Positions 35,929-44,959 of a stretch of 64,000 bases of DNA are shown piece after piece. The notes beneath the pieces are model-generated. The model made no database searches. It was given only the letters and a program-made list of their open reading frames with translations, and was not told the origin of the DNA. The DNA lies in the NCBI GenBank assembly GCA_023379355.1, contig JAMCUD010000016.1, forward strand, positions 1 to 64,000. Direction: 5' to 3'. How positions within the stretch are numbered: position 1 is the stretch's first letter; each line of letters starts with the position of its first letter. The DNA is from Thermoplasmatota archaeon (GTDB taxonomy: Archaea > Thermoplasmatota > Thermoplasmata > Thermoplasmatales > Thermoplasmataceae). Position numbers and translations under genes: made by a program.

Positions 35929-37599
35929 ATGAATAAAAAACTGTGGATAGCTATTGGGATTGTCATTGTTGTAGTGGTTGGTGGTAGCGTTGCAGGCTAC
36001 GAACTGACCAAGTCAACAACCAAGACAGTCGTATTGTATACTTGGTGGGCAACCGAAGGAAAGATTGCCCTGGAAAAAGAGATTCCGGCCTTTGAAAAGG
36101 CATATCCGGGATATAAGGTATCTTTGGAAATAACCCCAGGTGGTGGAGGAGATGCTTCAGTCGCTACTGTCCTGAGCCTGATATCAGCAGGTAAGCCTCC
36201 AGATGCTTTCCAGGCGCATATGGGTCCAATGATGTACAGTTATGTCAGTGAAGATTCACAGGGTCTCGCAGGTTTTGTTAACTGGACTTCATACTATAAT
36301 ACGAATCTGTCAGGACATGTCATTCCAACCGCTTTTGAAGCCGGGGCAATGAATGGGGTTCTTCTTTCAATGCCAGTTGAAATTCACACAATGGGTCTCC
36401 TTTACATGAACCAGAATGTCCTGCACAAATACAACCTTCCGATACCAACAAACGTATGGCAATTGGATAATGATACAGTGAAACTTGCAAAGGACGGATT
36501 CAATAACGCTACAAACGCCCCATGGGGAATATCAGCTAACGAGGGTGGCTGGGCTCAGCTGCAGCTTTGGGAGAACAACTTCCTTGGGCTTGCTGGACCT
36601 AAGCTCTATAACGAGTTCACATACGGGACCTTGAATATGAGCAACCCAATGGTGTCACACCTGGTCAATGAGACAAACAATCTGTTCCTTAACGAGTCCT
36701 CATATGATTTCCCAGGCTGGCAGACAATGTCCTGGACACAGATGGCAAGTCAGCTTGTGAATGGCCACGTAGCATTCCTTACAGCAGGTGACTTCGTTAC
36801 AAACTACATGTACGATTATTACAACACAACATCCTACCCTGCAACTTCCCAGTACATAAATAATACCTCAGCTCCGGTGCTTGTGCAGTCTTTCCCCTCA
36901 ACACAGAACTATTTCGTCGTTAACCTGGACTCAATAGGAGTACCTACGGGACCAGCAGCTGCAGCGGGAACGACCTTTGTTAAATACTGGACATCCTTCA
37001 ATGGAAACAAGGTATGGACACAGTGGAAAGGTCTGAGCTACTATAACAATATAACCACGAACTATTACAACACACCTGAACAGTGGTACATGTACCAGAA
37101 GCTGGTTACCATGACCAATAACCATGAAACATCTGACTTCGTGTACGCTCTGTCTGACGGTGGATTATTTGCTTCGCCTGACACAACCATAATCGGAAAC
37201 CTGCTTTCGCTCCAGGAGAGCAATAGCAGTAAAAATCTTAACGCATGGAACTCAGGGCTCGTTTCACAGGATGCTGTTGAGAAAAGCACATGGCTCGCAG
37301 CGAACAACCTCAGCCTTGGTTACCTTGGATTCCCCGGAACCCCATTCGGCGGATACCTGCCCCCATGGGCTAACTCAACATACAACGCCACTGGCAGCGG
37401 ATCCAGAGCTGTTTCCGATGTGTCATCCGTGGTAAGCGCTCAGAGCACTTCAGGGGCTCAGCAGCCTGCTGTATCACATGCAGCAAGTGGTAGTGCACAG
37501 CCTGTCCAGGCAGTTCACTTAAGGAATTCAGGTAGCCATGTTGTTTTCGCAAGCAAGGATTTCAAGGCAATGGTTGTCAGAAACTTTAATCCCACATAA
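35929..37599 (+). CDS. Sugar ABC transporter substrate-binding protein
   Basis: About 556 residues from ATG 35929. An N-terminal anchor (MNKKLWIAIGIVIVVVVGG) is followed by a solute-binding fold: VVLYTWWATEGKIALEKEIP, GKPPDAFQAHMGP, and a long Asn/Tyr/Trp-rich middle, like the glucose and arabinose binding proteins of thermoacidophilic archaea. The last about 75 residues (Ser, Ala, Gln, Val-rich) form a low-complexity tail that is odd for the family. CTTTAAAG (35903-35910) lies about 22 bases before the ATG. It heads a four-gene importer operon. Confidence 0.85.
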   Translation: MNKKLWIAIGIVIVVVVGGSVAGYELTKSTTKTVVLYTWWATEGKIALEKEIPAFEKAYPGYKVSLEITPGGGGDASVATVLSLISAGKPPDAFQAHMGPMMYSYVSEDSQGLAGFVNWTSYYNTNLSGHVIPTAFEAGAMNGVLLSMPVEIHTMGLLYMNQNVLHKYNLPIPTNVWQLDNDTVKLAKDGFNNATNAPWGISANEGGWAQLQLWENNFLGLAGPKLYNEFTYGTLNMSNPMVSHLVNETNNLFLNESSYDFPGWQTMSWTQMASQLVNGHVAFLTAGDFVTNYMYDYYNTTSYPATSQYINNTSAPVLVQSFPSTQNYFVVNLDSIGVPTGPAAAAGTTFVKYWTSFNGNKVWTQWKGLSYYNNITTNYYNTPEQWYMYQKLVTMTNNHETSDFVYALSDGGLFASPDTTIIGNLLSLQESNSSKNLNAWNSGLVSQDAVEKSTWLAANNLSLGYLGFPGTPFGGYLPPWANSTYNATGSGSRAVSDVSSVVSAQSTSGAQQPAVSHAASGSAQPVQAVHLRNSGSHVVFASKDFKAMVVRNFNPT

Positions 37600-37617
37600 T
37601 TTTTATTGTGATCTTTA

Positions 37618-38472
37618 ATGTTTAAAAAATCTTTTATTTTTGTAATACCAGTTTTAGTTTTTGCTGCGATTTTGTTATATCTCGTCTTCTGGAACCTGTA
37701 TTATTCATTTATGGACTATTCCATACTGCACAGGATACCCGCCTATGATGGCCTTATAACCTTCGGTGTTGTTTTATCTTCACAATATTTCAGTAACTCC
37801 CTGGTCCATTCATTTGAAATTTCAGGTTCACTGGTTCTTTCAGGAAATCTATTGGGGTTGCTCTTCGCTGGACTCCTGTATTCAATAAAAAGTAACAGGT
37901 TGAGAATAACTTACATGTCCATTTTTATCTATCCTCTAACAATATCCATGGCAGCCAACGCTCTTATATTTCTCTGGCTCTTTAATCCAAATATAGGAAT
38001 TAATTATCTACTGGGATTACTGCATCTGCCGCAGCCAAGCTGGCTGGTTGGTGGAAGCACCCTTTACAGCCTGATGATAATTGTAGCCTGGGCCTATTCG
38101 GGAATTGCAATGCTGTTCTATCTTGCAGCTTTCCTAAATGTGGACAGGGCTATAGTCGAGGCAGCATACATGGATGGCGCACATTACTTTCGAATATTCA
38201 GGAAGCTTCTGGTACCAAACTCCATGAATGGGTTTATAGTATCCACGGCACTCCTCTTTCTCTTCTCGTTCAGACTTTTCAGTCTGCCGTACATCATTTC
38301 AGGAGGGCCTACGGATCACTTCTCTCAGACATTGCTGATGTATCAGTATTTCCTCTATACAACGTCGTACTTTGCGCAATCTTCTGTGATCGACACATTC
38401 GTAGTATTGATTGCATTGCTAGTGGTAGTGCCATACGCACTTATTGGAATGAAGAGGTGGATTCATCATTAG
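37618..38472 (+). CDS. Sugar ABC transporter permease, MalF-like
   Basis: 284 residues, six spans. The EAA loop reads VEAAYMDGAHYFRIFRKLLVP near 180-200, where it docks with the ATPase. It starts 18 bases after the binding protein stop and forms the channel together with the next permease. MalF/ThuF group by order and motif. Confidence 0.9.
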   Translation: MFKKSFIFVIPVLVFAAILLYLVFWNLYYSFMDYSILHRIPAYDGLITFGVVLSSQYFSNSLVHSFEISGSLVLSGNLLGLLFAGLLYSIKSNRLRITYMSIFIYPLTISMAANALIFLWLFNPNIGINYLLGLLHLPQPSWLVGGSTLYSLMIIVAWAYSGIAMLFYLAAFLNVDRAIVEAAYMDGAHYFRIFRKLLVPNSMNGFIVSTALLFLFSFRLFSLPYIISGGPTDHFSQTLLMYQYFLYTTSYFAQSSVIDTFVVLIALLVVVPYALIGMKRWIHH

Positions 38473-38506
38473 GAACTCAGACAATTATAAGAAAAGCCGA
38501 AGTCCG

Positions 38507-39346
38507 TTGATCAGGGCAACACTTGTACAAATAGTGGTACTTTTCCTCATAGTTATCTGGTTGATACCGGCCTATACGATGATAATAAACGGCTTTAAGA
38601 CGAACTTGGAGGTCACAACATCAAAGGCACTAATACCCCCACTTCAGCTGAGCCTTGCATCATTCGAAGCAGCCTGGTCTGGGCTGGGAACCCCGATACT
38701 GAACAGCATAATGTTGATCGCGCCCGTTGCCATCATCAGTACCTTCCTTGGTGCCCTTGGAGCTTATTATCTCATCACTCTTACTACGAACCTGAGGCGA
38801 AGAGAACGATATATTGGAAACGCAGTATTCGCTCTTGTTGCACTTGGAACATTCATCCCCTATCAGGCTACAATCATGCCGCTGGCAAGGTTGATGGTTG
38901 AGGCCAACCTTCTTGGAACTTATGGGGGAACACTGATAGCATACCTTATATTCTATCTTCCAACTGGTGCCCTTCTTATGTCAATTTTCCTTACAGTTGT
39001 TCCAACAAGGCTGATTGAAGCAGCGAAGATGGATGGGGCAAGTGAATTTAGAACATTCTTCAGGGTAGTGCTTCCAGCCAGCATGCCAGGTTTCATAGCA
39101 ACATTAATTTTTATTTTCATAATGTCGTGGAATGTGTTCTTTCTCCCACTGGTTCTGGTTACCAATCCCAACAGCCAGGTCGTTTCGGTTGCGGTCGACT
39201 CATATACTGGTGGTTTCGGAACACTCTACAACGAGAGCTTCGCTGCGGCAATACTGGCGTCCATCGTTCCCTTGGTACTATTCCTCTTCCTGGGAAGATA
39301 CTTCATAAGGGGCCTTATGGCACTGGGGTCAGGAGGGAAGGTGTGA
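38507..39346 (+). CDS. Sugar ABC transporter permease, MalG-like
   Basis: 279 residues from TTG 38507, six spans. The EAA loop is IEAAKMDGASEFRTFFRVVLP near 172-192. The frame is open upstream to 38453 but has no ATG or GTG; the codons encode a basic, polar stretch (NYKKSRSP) that would suit a cytoplasmic N-terminus, so an ATT start at 38468 cannot be excluded. It ends 3 bases before the ATPase start. Confidence 0.88.
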   Translation: MIRATLVQIVVLFLIVIWLIPAYTMIINGFKTNLEVTTSKALIPPLQLSLASFEAAWSGLGTPILNSIMLIAPVAIISTFLGALGAYYLITLTTNLRRRERYIGNAVFALVALGTFIPYQATIMPLARLMVEANLLGTYGGTLIAYLIFYLPTGALLMSIFLTVVPTRLIEAAKMDGASEFRTFFRVVLPASMPGFIATLIFIFIMSWNVFFLPLVLVTNPNSQVVSVAVDSYTGGFGTLYNESFAAAILASIVPLVLFLFLGRYFIRGLMALGSGGKV

Positions 39347-39349
39347 TCA

Positions 39350-40462
39350 ATGGTTAAAATAACAGTAGAAAATCTAGCAAAGGAATTCAAATCAGGGAAA
39401 AAGGAGACAGAGGCTTTGAGAGACATCAATTTCGAAGTCGAAAGCGGTGAATCATTTGGGATAGTCGGTCCCAGCGGAGCTGGAAAGACTACCCTAATGA
39501 GGATGATTGCAGGTCTGGATGTCCCAACATCTGGAAAGGTAATGTTTGACGACAACTTGATGTCACAGAACGGAAAACTCATCATACCTCCGGAAAAGAG
39601 GCACATTGGAATGGTGTTTCAGAACTGGGCACTATACCCTAACCTTACTGCCTTCGAGAATATAGCGTTCCCTCTAAGGTCAGAGCACATGCAGGAGGAT
39701 AAGATCAAAGAGAAGGTTACTGAAATAGGCAGAACATTGGGAATAGAAGGGGTTCTCTCTCATTTTCCAAGAGAACTTTCCGGTGGGCAGCAGCAGAGAG
39801 TCTCACTTGCCAGGGCTCTTGTGAAATCCCCTACTATCCTTATACTTGACGAACCTTTCAGCAATCTTGATGCGGCAATGAGGGACAGTGCCCGTTCCCT
39901 TGTGAAGTCCCTTCAGAAGGAGTTGAAAGTAACAACCCTTGTGGTTTCACATGATCCTGCAGATATCTTTACCATAGCTGACAGAGCTGGAGTTCTGGTA
40001 TCCGGTTCATTCGTTCAGATAGACTCGCCTCTTGAAATTTACAATAAACCGGCGTCGCTTGAAGTATCAAAACTGGTAGGCGATATTGTGAAACTTCCAG
40101 GTCAACTCGTTCTGAACAACGGATCCTACAAAGTCCAGTCTGCGAATCTCGTCTTTGATATGGGGGATCAATTAGACTTGGCAACATCCACCGAAGAAGA
40201 GTATTCCTTCGCATTCAGACCGGAAGATGTTTCATTATCGTCCAGCGACAAGATGACTGGCTTTGTGAACGCGGGCAAGGTAAAAGTAAGTGTTTCCAGT
40301 TACTCTGGAGGAAGTTTCAAGATAGTGGTTAGCCCTGTGGATGATAAAGAGATTGAACTTTATGCTCACAAGGATAGGCCGTTTAACCAGGGAGAAGAAT
40401 TGAACTTCTTCTACAGGGCAGGGAGTCTCAAGGTCTTCAAAAACAAAGTTCTGGAAGTATAA
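39350..40462 (+). CDS. Sugar ABC transporter ATPase, MalK/UgpC-like
   Basis: 370 residues. Walker A GPSGAGKTT, Q-loop FQNWALYPN, signature LSGGQQQR and Walker B LILDEPFSNLD, followed by a C-terminal beta-barrel regulatory domain (about 240-370) as in CUT1 sugar importers. It powers the two permeases just upstream. AGGAGGG ahead of the ATG is a ribosome binding site. The gene is followed by T-rich stretches (40470-40512) that may end transcription. Confidence 0.93.
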   Translation: MVKITVENLAKEFKSGKKETEALRDINFEVESGESFGIVGPSGAGKTTLMRMIAGLDVPTSGKVMFDDNLMSQNGKLIIPPEKRHIGMVFQNWALYPNLTAFENIAFPLRSEHMQEDKIKEKVTEIGRTLGIEGVLSHFPRELSGGQQQRVSLARALVKSPTILILDEPFSNLDAAMRDSARSLVKSLQKELKVTTLVVSHDPADIFTIADRAGVLVSGSFVQIDSPLEIYNKPASLEVSKLVGDIVKLPGQLVLNNGSYKVQSANLVFDMGDQLDLATSTEEEYSFAFRPEDVSLSSSDKMTGFVNAGKVKVSVSSYSGGSFKIVVSPVDDKEIELYAHKDRPFNQGEELNFFYRAGSLKVFKNKVLEV

Positions 40463-40579
40463 TCTTCCATTTTTTTCGGCCTGACTAAATTTAATTAATT
40501 TTTCTTTTAATTTAACATGTTTTGCAACTTCAGAAATAACGCCTGAAAGATATTAAGTATTTAATCCGGTTCAGATTTT

Positions 40580-41542
40580 ATGGAGATTGTTGTAGTTGGT
40601 GTGAGGGGATTTGGGAAGGTTCATCTTCGTTCTATCAGAGGTGCGGACGTCTCTATTGTGGAAAGAGATCAGAAGGTTATTGAGGAAGTCCGGGAGAAGT
40701 ATTCGATTCACAGAGTCTACAGTACCTATGAAGAAGCCCTGAGTTCCGGAGCTGAGATAATTGACCTGGCAGTACCACATGATCTTCACAGGGATTTTGC
40801 GATCAAAGCCTTTAACAGAAAGAAGAATGTGATCATGGAAAAACCCATCGCAACCACCATTGAGGATGCCATTGCAATTGAAAAGGCTGCAGTAAAATCC
40901 GGATTAAAATGCAACATTGCAGAACAATATCACTTCGACCCATCCCTGAAAAGCGCCATCGAACTGATAAAGCAGGGAAGAATTGGACGTGTTATAAACA
41001 TACTCGTTCGAGATCAGAGGCTTTATGACCATCGGGGCTGGAGGACTGACAGGAAAATCATGGGAGGGGGGGCCTTGATTGACGGTGGAATTCATTACAT
41101 TCACAGTATGCTTATGATTGGAGGTCCATACTCTAGAGTAACAGGCCGCACAGGAAAGGGTGGTTCGACCTTGGAAGGCGAGGATTCATCCCTCGGTCTT
41201 TTCGATTTCTTGTCAGGGGCAACTGGGCTGCTCTTTTACTCGTGGACGTATCATGTTCCTCCAAAGGTACCGGGGTTGGAAATTGTCGGGTCCGATGGGT
41301 CTATTTATGAGGATGTGGGCACCAGGTCTGAAAAGGATTTCAAGGATGAATCCAGAGGTACTGCCTTCGGGGACCTTGTGATGAACGGGAAAAGACTGAA
41401 TATTGAGAAATACGACATTTTTGTAAGGGAATTCTCAGAATTCATAGCATGCGTCGAAAAAGATCTGCCGGAAGTTGTACCTCCATCACTTGCAATTGAG
41501 GATCTTAAGGCAGCTTTAGCCATATATGGGAATGAGGCCTGA
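40580..41542 (+). CDS. Gfo/Idh/MocA-family oxidoreductase
   Basis: 320 residues. N-terminal Rossmann domain (VVGVRGFGKVHLRSI), the EKPIATT motif with the catalytic lysine near 91, and a C-terminal alpha/beta domain (GGGALIDGGIHYIHSM). These enzymes oxidise or reduce sugars and sugar acids with NAD(P). It follows the sugar importer and has its own TATA box (GTATTTAATCC at about 40556-40566), so it may process the imported sugar. The substrate is not predictable. Confidence 0.88.
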   Translation: MEIVVVGVRGFGKVHLRSIRGADVSIVERDQKVIEEVREKYSIHRVYSTYEEALSSGAEIIDLAVPHDLHRDFAIKAFNRKKNVIMEKPIATTIEDAIAIEKAAVKSGLKCNIAEQYHFDPSLKSAIELIKQGRIGRVINILVRDQRLYDHRGWRTDRKIMGGGALIDGGIHYIHSMLMIGGPYSRVTGRTGKGGSTLEGEDSSLGLFDFLSGATGLLFYSWTYHVPPKVPGLEIVGSDGSIYEDVGTRSEKDFKDESRGTAFGDLVMNGKRLNIEKYDIFVREFSEFIACVEKDLPEVVPPSLAIEDLKAALAIYGNEA

Positions 41543-41601
41543 GAAACGTCCTATTTCGGCATGTGTCGAATATTTTAAATAGCACAGTGGGATATAATTC
41601 A

Positions 41602-42276
41602 GTGGATATACTTGAAAAAATAGCTGGCGAAATTACCATGGCCAACAGCCCAGGCGAGGCAATAAAAAAGTGGAGGGAAGAGTTTCAGGTAAACCAGCTT
41701 GAACTTGCAAAGTTCCTCACAATTTCACCTTCAGTGATAAGTGATTACGAGTCCGGCAGAAGAAAATCACCCGGAGTACTTTCCATAAAAAAGATCGTTG
41801 GCGCTCTCGTGGAGATAGACCAGAAACGCGGGGGCCAGGTAATAAGGCGATATAGCAGCGGAATGCCTTCAGACGCACTCATTGATATTAGTGATTATAA
41901 CCACGATATCTCTCTGGAGAGGGTTATAAGAATGATCAACGGGACCAATTACTGCAACGTTGGCCTCAATCGTTATATCAGAGGATATACCATAGTGGAT
42001 GGAATTAAGGCAATTCTGTCATTCTCTTACTCTGAGTACAGCAAACTTTATGGCTGGTCAAGCCAGAGAATAATCTTCTTCACGGAGGTGAAGATGGGAA
42101 GGAGCCCGATGATCGCCATCCGCGTTCACCCTCTGAAGCCTGCCGCTGTGGTATATATACAACCAGACAGGATAGATGAACTGGCAATCAGACTGGCTGA
42201 GATAGAAAACATTCCATTGATTGTAACGGACATTGATGCACCCAATATATCAAGGATTATGGCATCACTCAAGTGA
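41602..42276 (+). CDS. COG1709-like transcriptional regulator (Xre HTH)
   Basis: About 224 residues from GTG 41602, which lies about 26 bases after ATTTTAAAT (41572-41580); the frame is open 39 bases further but that part would include the TATA box. The DNA-binding domain (about 18-75) is a cro/Xre helix-turn-helix: KWREEFQVNQLELAKFLTIS, then PSVISDYESGRRKSPG. A conserved C-terminal half (RYIRGYTIVDGIKAI) is typical of archaeal COG1709 proteins, whose role is unknown. Targets may include the neighbouring peptidase gene, but no operator was found. Confidence 0.78.
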   Translation: MDILEKIAGEITMANSPGEAIKKWREEFQVNQLELAKFLTISPSVISDYESGRRKSPGVLSIKKIVGALVEIDQKRGGQVIRRYSSGMPSDALIDISDYNHDISLERVIRMINGTNYCNVGLNRYIRGYTIVDGIKAILSFSYSEYSKLYGWSSQRIIFFTEVKMGRSPMIAIRVHPLKPAAVVYIQPDRIDELAIRLAEIENIPLIVTDIDAPNISRIMASLK

Positions 42277-42420
42277 TGGCAAATTTGTCACTAGCAAATT
42301 CAGAAAAGATCTGCTAAGTCTGAAACAGTGTTTATGCTAGTCTGTTGATGTTATTTCTTAATGTGAAAGGAAAAGTAGAATCTGGAAAATCAATAAATCC
42401 AACGGGACAATGCGGAACCA

Positions 42421-43212
42421 TTGAATTCAAAGCACCTGGAAATTGCCGCTGTGATTGCTGTTATTGCCATTTTTGCAGGCCTGACACTCTATTCCGGTAT
42501 GTTTCCTCCGCTTTCTGTGGTTGAATCGGAGAGCATGGAACATTCAAACAACTGGGAATATGGAGTAATAAATACCGGAGATATTGTATTTCAGAAAAAA
42601 GTCACGGACCCATTGAAGAATGTCATCACCTATGTGCAGGGGAAGGAGGCCAACTTCTCTACCTATGGCGAATATGGGAACGTTATACTCTACAGGAGCA
42701 CATACGGTCTCACTGTTATCCACCGGGCGATTCTCTATCTGGAATGGAAAAACGGGACAGCTTACGTTCCTGGGGAAAGCAATGCACCATGGATGACGGT
42801 TACAAATCAGTATATATTGATCCGGGATCTTGGTTTTTCACACAGGAATTTTATTGTCTACATCAGCCATTATCAGAACCAGTCAGGTTACATAACCATG
42901 GGAGATCACAATTTTGCCTACATTAACGACTCCGAGTACTACAACAAGAGTCTGAACGCATGGGCATTAAGTGATCTCAGCATAGGAATTGACAGCGGAC
43001 CGGTCAGTCAGTCCAGGGTGATTGCCATAGCATTTGGTCAGATTCCATGGCTTGGTCTTGTTAAACTGAATATTATGCGAATTTATGGCGGATGGCAATA
43101 TTATAATGAAGTCCCCCATGGATCATATGAGGGATTGTTCTCTGTTCTTGCCATAATAGTGTTTCTGGGACTCTTCCCATACAGAAGGGTGTTTGGACAC
43201 AGAAAAAGATAA
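42421..43212 (+). CDS. Signal peptidase I, archaeal S26B type
   Basis: 263 residues from TTG 42421. N-terminal membrane helix (8-28), catalytic Ser38 in VVESESMEHS, His101 in VIHRAI and Asp162 in TMGDHN, and a C-terminal helix. The size and Ser-His-Asp set match the general Sec signal peptidase of Thermoplasmata. It is quite different from the seven-span SipW-like enzyme at 3126, so the window holds two distinct peptidases. AATCAATAAATCC about 30 bases upstream is the likely TATA box. It overlaps the next gene by 20 bases. Confidence 0.82.
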   Translation: MNSKHLEIAAVIAVIAIFAGLTLYSGMFPPLSVVESESMEHSNNWEYGVINTGDIVFQKKVTDPLKNVITYVQGKEANFSTYGEYGNVILYRSTYGLTVIHRAILYLEWKNGTAYVPGESNAPWMTVTNQYILIRDLGFSHRNFIVYISHYQNQSGYITMGDHNFAYINDSEYYNKSLNAWALSDLSIGIDSGPVSQSRVIAIAFGQIPWLGLVKLNIMRIYGGWQYYNEVPHGSYEGLFSVLAIIVFLGLFPYRRVFGHRKR

Positions 43213-43618
43213 TACTGTAGGTCTCATTTCTCCAATCATGTCAGCAGTTTCCTACGCAGCTCTGGGAATTTCAATAATTTCCCTGTTGGTATCACTTTAT
43301 CTACTTTTTTTGATTTATCCCGGGAAGAAACAGGAGGAAAAGACTCACACAACTCAACAGCTCCCTCAGAAGACCGATCAAGAGAGGTCAGCCGCCGTGC
43401 CAAATGTGCCACAGAAACCATCACCAGAAATTCAGATTCAGCCTGTGCTCGAACAGATACAGAAGTTCTCCACAATGGTATCAAAGAATCTGGAGCAGTT
43501 GAATACAAAGGTCGGTGTGAAATCCAATGTCAGGCCAATTGACATTACCTCCTTGAATACAAACAGGAAGGAATCACCAAGTGTGGTTGACTCAGAGGTA
43601 TCGGACGAACAAGAGTAA
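43193..43618 (+). CDS. Small single-span membrane protein, unknown function
   Basis: 141 residues from a TTG start that overlaps the signal peptidase gene by 20 bases. One membrane span (about 22-42), then a Pro/Gln/Lys-rich linker and a helical stretch (PVLEQIQKFSTMVSKNLEQL) likely to form a coiled coil, and an acidic tail. No family recognised. Coupling to signal peptidase suggests a role near the secretion machinery, with ftsY convergent next door, but this is only positional. Confidence 0.55.
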   Translation: MDTEKDNTVGLISPIMSAVSYAALGISIISLLVSLYLLFLIYPGKKQEEKTHTTQQLPQKTDQERSAAVPNVPQKPSPEIQIQPVLEQIQKFSTMVSKNLEQLNTKVGVKSNVRPIDITSLNTNRKESPSVVDSEVSDEQE

Positions 43619-43650
43619 AGGCTACCTGCAATGCTCGTATTATTGCAACC

Positions 43651-44523
43651 TTATCCAAATACTCTGTCTATGAACCACTGAGGGGTGAACTGAAGAAGAT
43701 CGTCCACACCCTGCCCGACACCAACGAAAAGTATTGGCTTCTTCAGAAGGCTTGAAATGCTGATTATTGCACCCCCCTTGGCATCAGTATCCAGCTTTGT
43801 CAGTATGACTCCATCGAATTCGATCTCCTTAAGGAATGTATCTGCCTGAAAAACTGCATCCTGTCCCACCATAGAATCCAGGACCAGGATAGTTGCGTCA
43901 GGTTTTGCCACCCGTCTCATCTTCTTCATCTCATCAAGGAGGTTCTTGTTTGTCTGCATTCTCCCTGCTGAATCAATGAGAACATAATCCAGCTTGCGGG
44001 CATTTGCATGTTCAATGGCATCAAAGGCCACAGATGATGGATCGCTGCCCGCGCTGTGCCTGATCACAGGCACACCAATTTCTTCACAGAGAATTGAGAT
44101 CTGCTCTATAGCTCCGGCCCTGAAAGTATCAGAAGCAGCAACAACGGAACGCTTCCCTTCCTTCTTCAGGAGTTCCGCGATCTTCGCAACAGTGGTGGTT
44201 TTTCCGGTCCCATTTATACCAATGAAAAGTATGACATATGGCTTCTTTGTGGGTTTCAGAATATCCACGCCTGGAGGGTTTTCTTTGAGGATATCTCCCA
44301 TGGCTGCCTTCAGAGAATCTCTAACTTCATCAATGGCAGTTTTTCTTTTTACCTTCGCAAGGTAACTTGAAAAATTCTCTGAAACCTTCTCAGCAACATC
44401 AAAGGCGACATCAGCCTCCAGAAGTATTTCCCTGACCCTTGAGGGGAGATCCTCTCTTCTCACCGAACCGGTTAAAACTTCATCAGAGGCCCCTCTGAAA
44501 AGTCTCTTCAGGGCTTCAAACAT
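43651..44523 (-). CDS. ftsY: Signal recognition particle receptor FtsY
   Basis: 290 residues: a short N domain and the G domain with GINGTGKTTTVAK (P-loop), SDTFRAGAIEQ, DSAGRMQTN and TKLDTDAKGG motifs. It lacks the long acidic A domain of bacteria, as in many archaea. It docks SRP-ribosome complexes at the membrane. It starts 10 bases after prefoldin alpha ends, in an operon pgk-pfdA-ftsY. Confidence 0.96.
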   Translation of the reverse strand: MFEALKRLFRGASDEVLTGSVRREDLPSRVREILLEADVAFDVAEKVSENFSSYLAKVKRKTAIDEVRDSLKAAMGDILKENPPGVDILKPTKKPYVILFIGINGTGKTTTVAKIAELLKKEGKRSVVAASDTFRAGAIEQISILCEEIGVPVIRHSAGSDPSSVAFDAIEHANARKLDYVLIDSAGRMQTNKNLLDEMKKMRRVAKPDATILVLDSMVGQDAVFQADTFLKEIEFDGVILTKLDTDAKGGAIISISSLLKKPILFVGVGQGVDDLLQFTPQWFIDRVFG

Positions 44524-44533
44524 ATATACACCA

Positions 44534-44959
44534 TCACTGCTGCTTTATGCTCTGCTGCTGTACCAGTGACACTATAGAATCATGTCTGGCAGCCAAATCG
44601 CTTCTTCGGTCCTGGGCTTCTCTAAGGGAAGAGGTAATTTCCTGTGAATTTTTCTCCAGTCTGTTGGCAGTTTTTTCCTTCTCCTCCTCAATGTAGAGAT
44701 CGGACCCTATAGGGACGAGGAGCTTCTGGTTCAGATTCAGGGTTGAGCTGGCGTAAATTCCGGCACCGATAAGTGTTTTCATCTCGCCTGATGACTGAAG
44801 TTCAAGGTCCTTGATAATTGAATAAGCCCGCTGAACCTCTTCGTAGGCTTTTAACAGGATAGAAATCTGATTATCCAGCGAAGATATCATGGTCTTCAGG
44901 TATTCAAGCTGTTCCGCCAGGTTAATTTTTCCTTCCTGTTCCATCTTTAACTCCTCCAA
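44534..44959 (-). CDS. pfdA: Prefoldin alpha subunit
   Basis: 141 residues: two long helices (about 10-50 and 95-135) with heptad repeats, joined by the beta-hairpin region that carries LVPIGSDLYIEEE, a prefoldin alpha hallmark. It passes unfolded proteins to the thermosome. The start lies inside the end of pgk (38-base overlap); the inner ATG 44944 (MEQEGKIN) would reduce this to 23 bases. Confidence 0.9.
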   Translation of the reverse strand: MEELKMEQEGKINLAEQLEYLKTMISSLDNQISILLKAYEEVQRAYSIIKDLELQSSGEMKTLIGAGIYASSTLNLNQKLLVPIGSDLYIEEEKEKTANRLEKNSQEITSSLREAQDRRSDLAARHDSIVSLVQQQSIKQQ

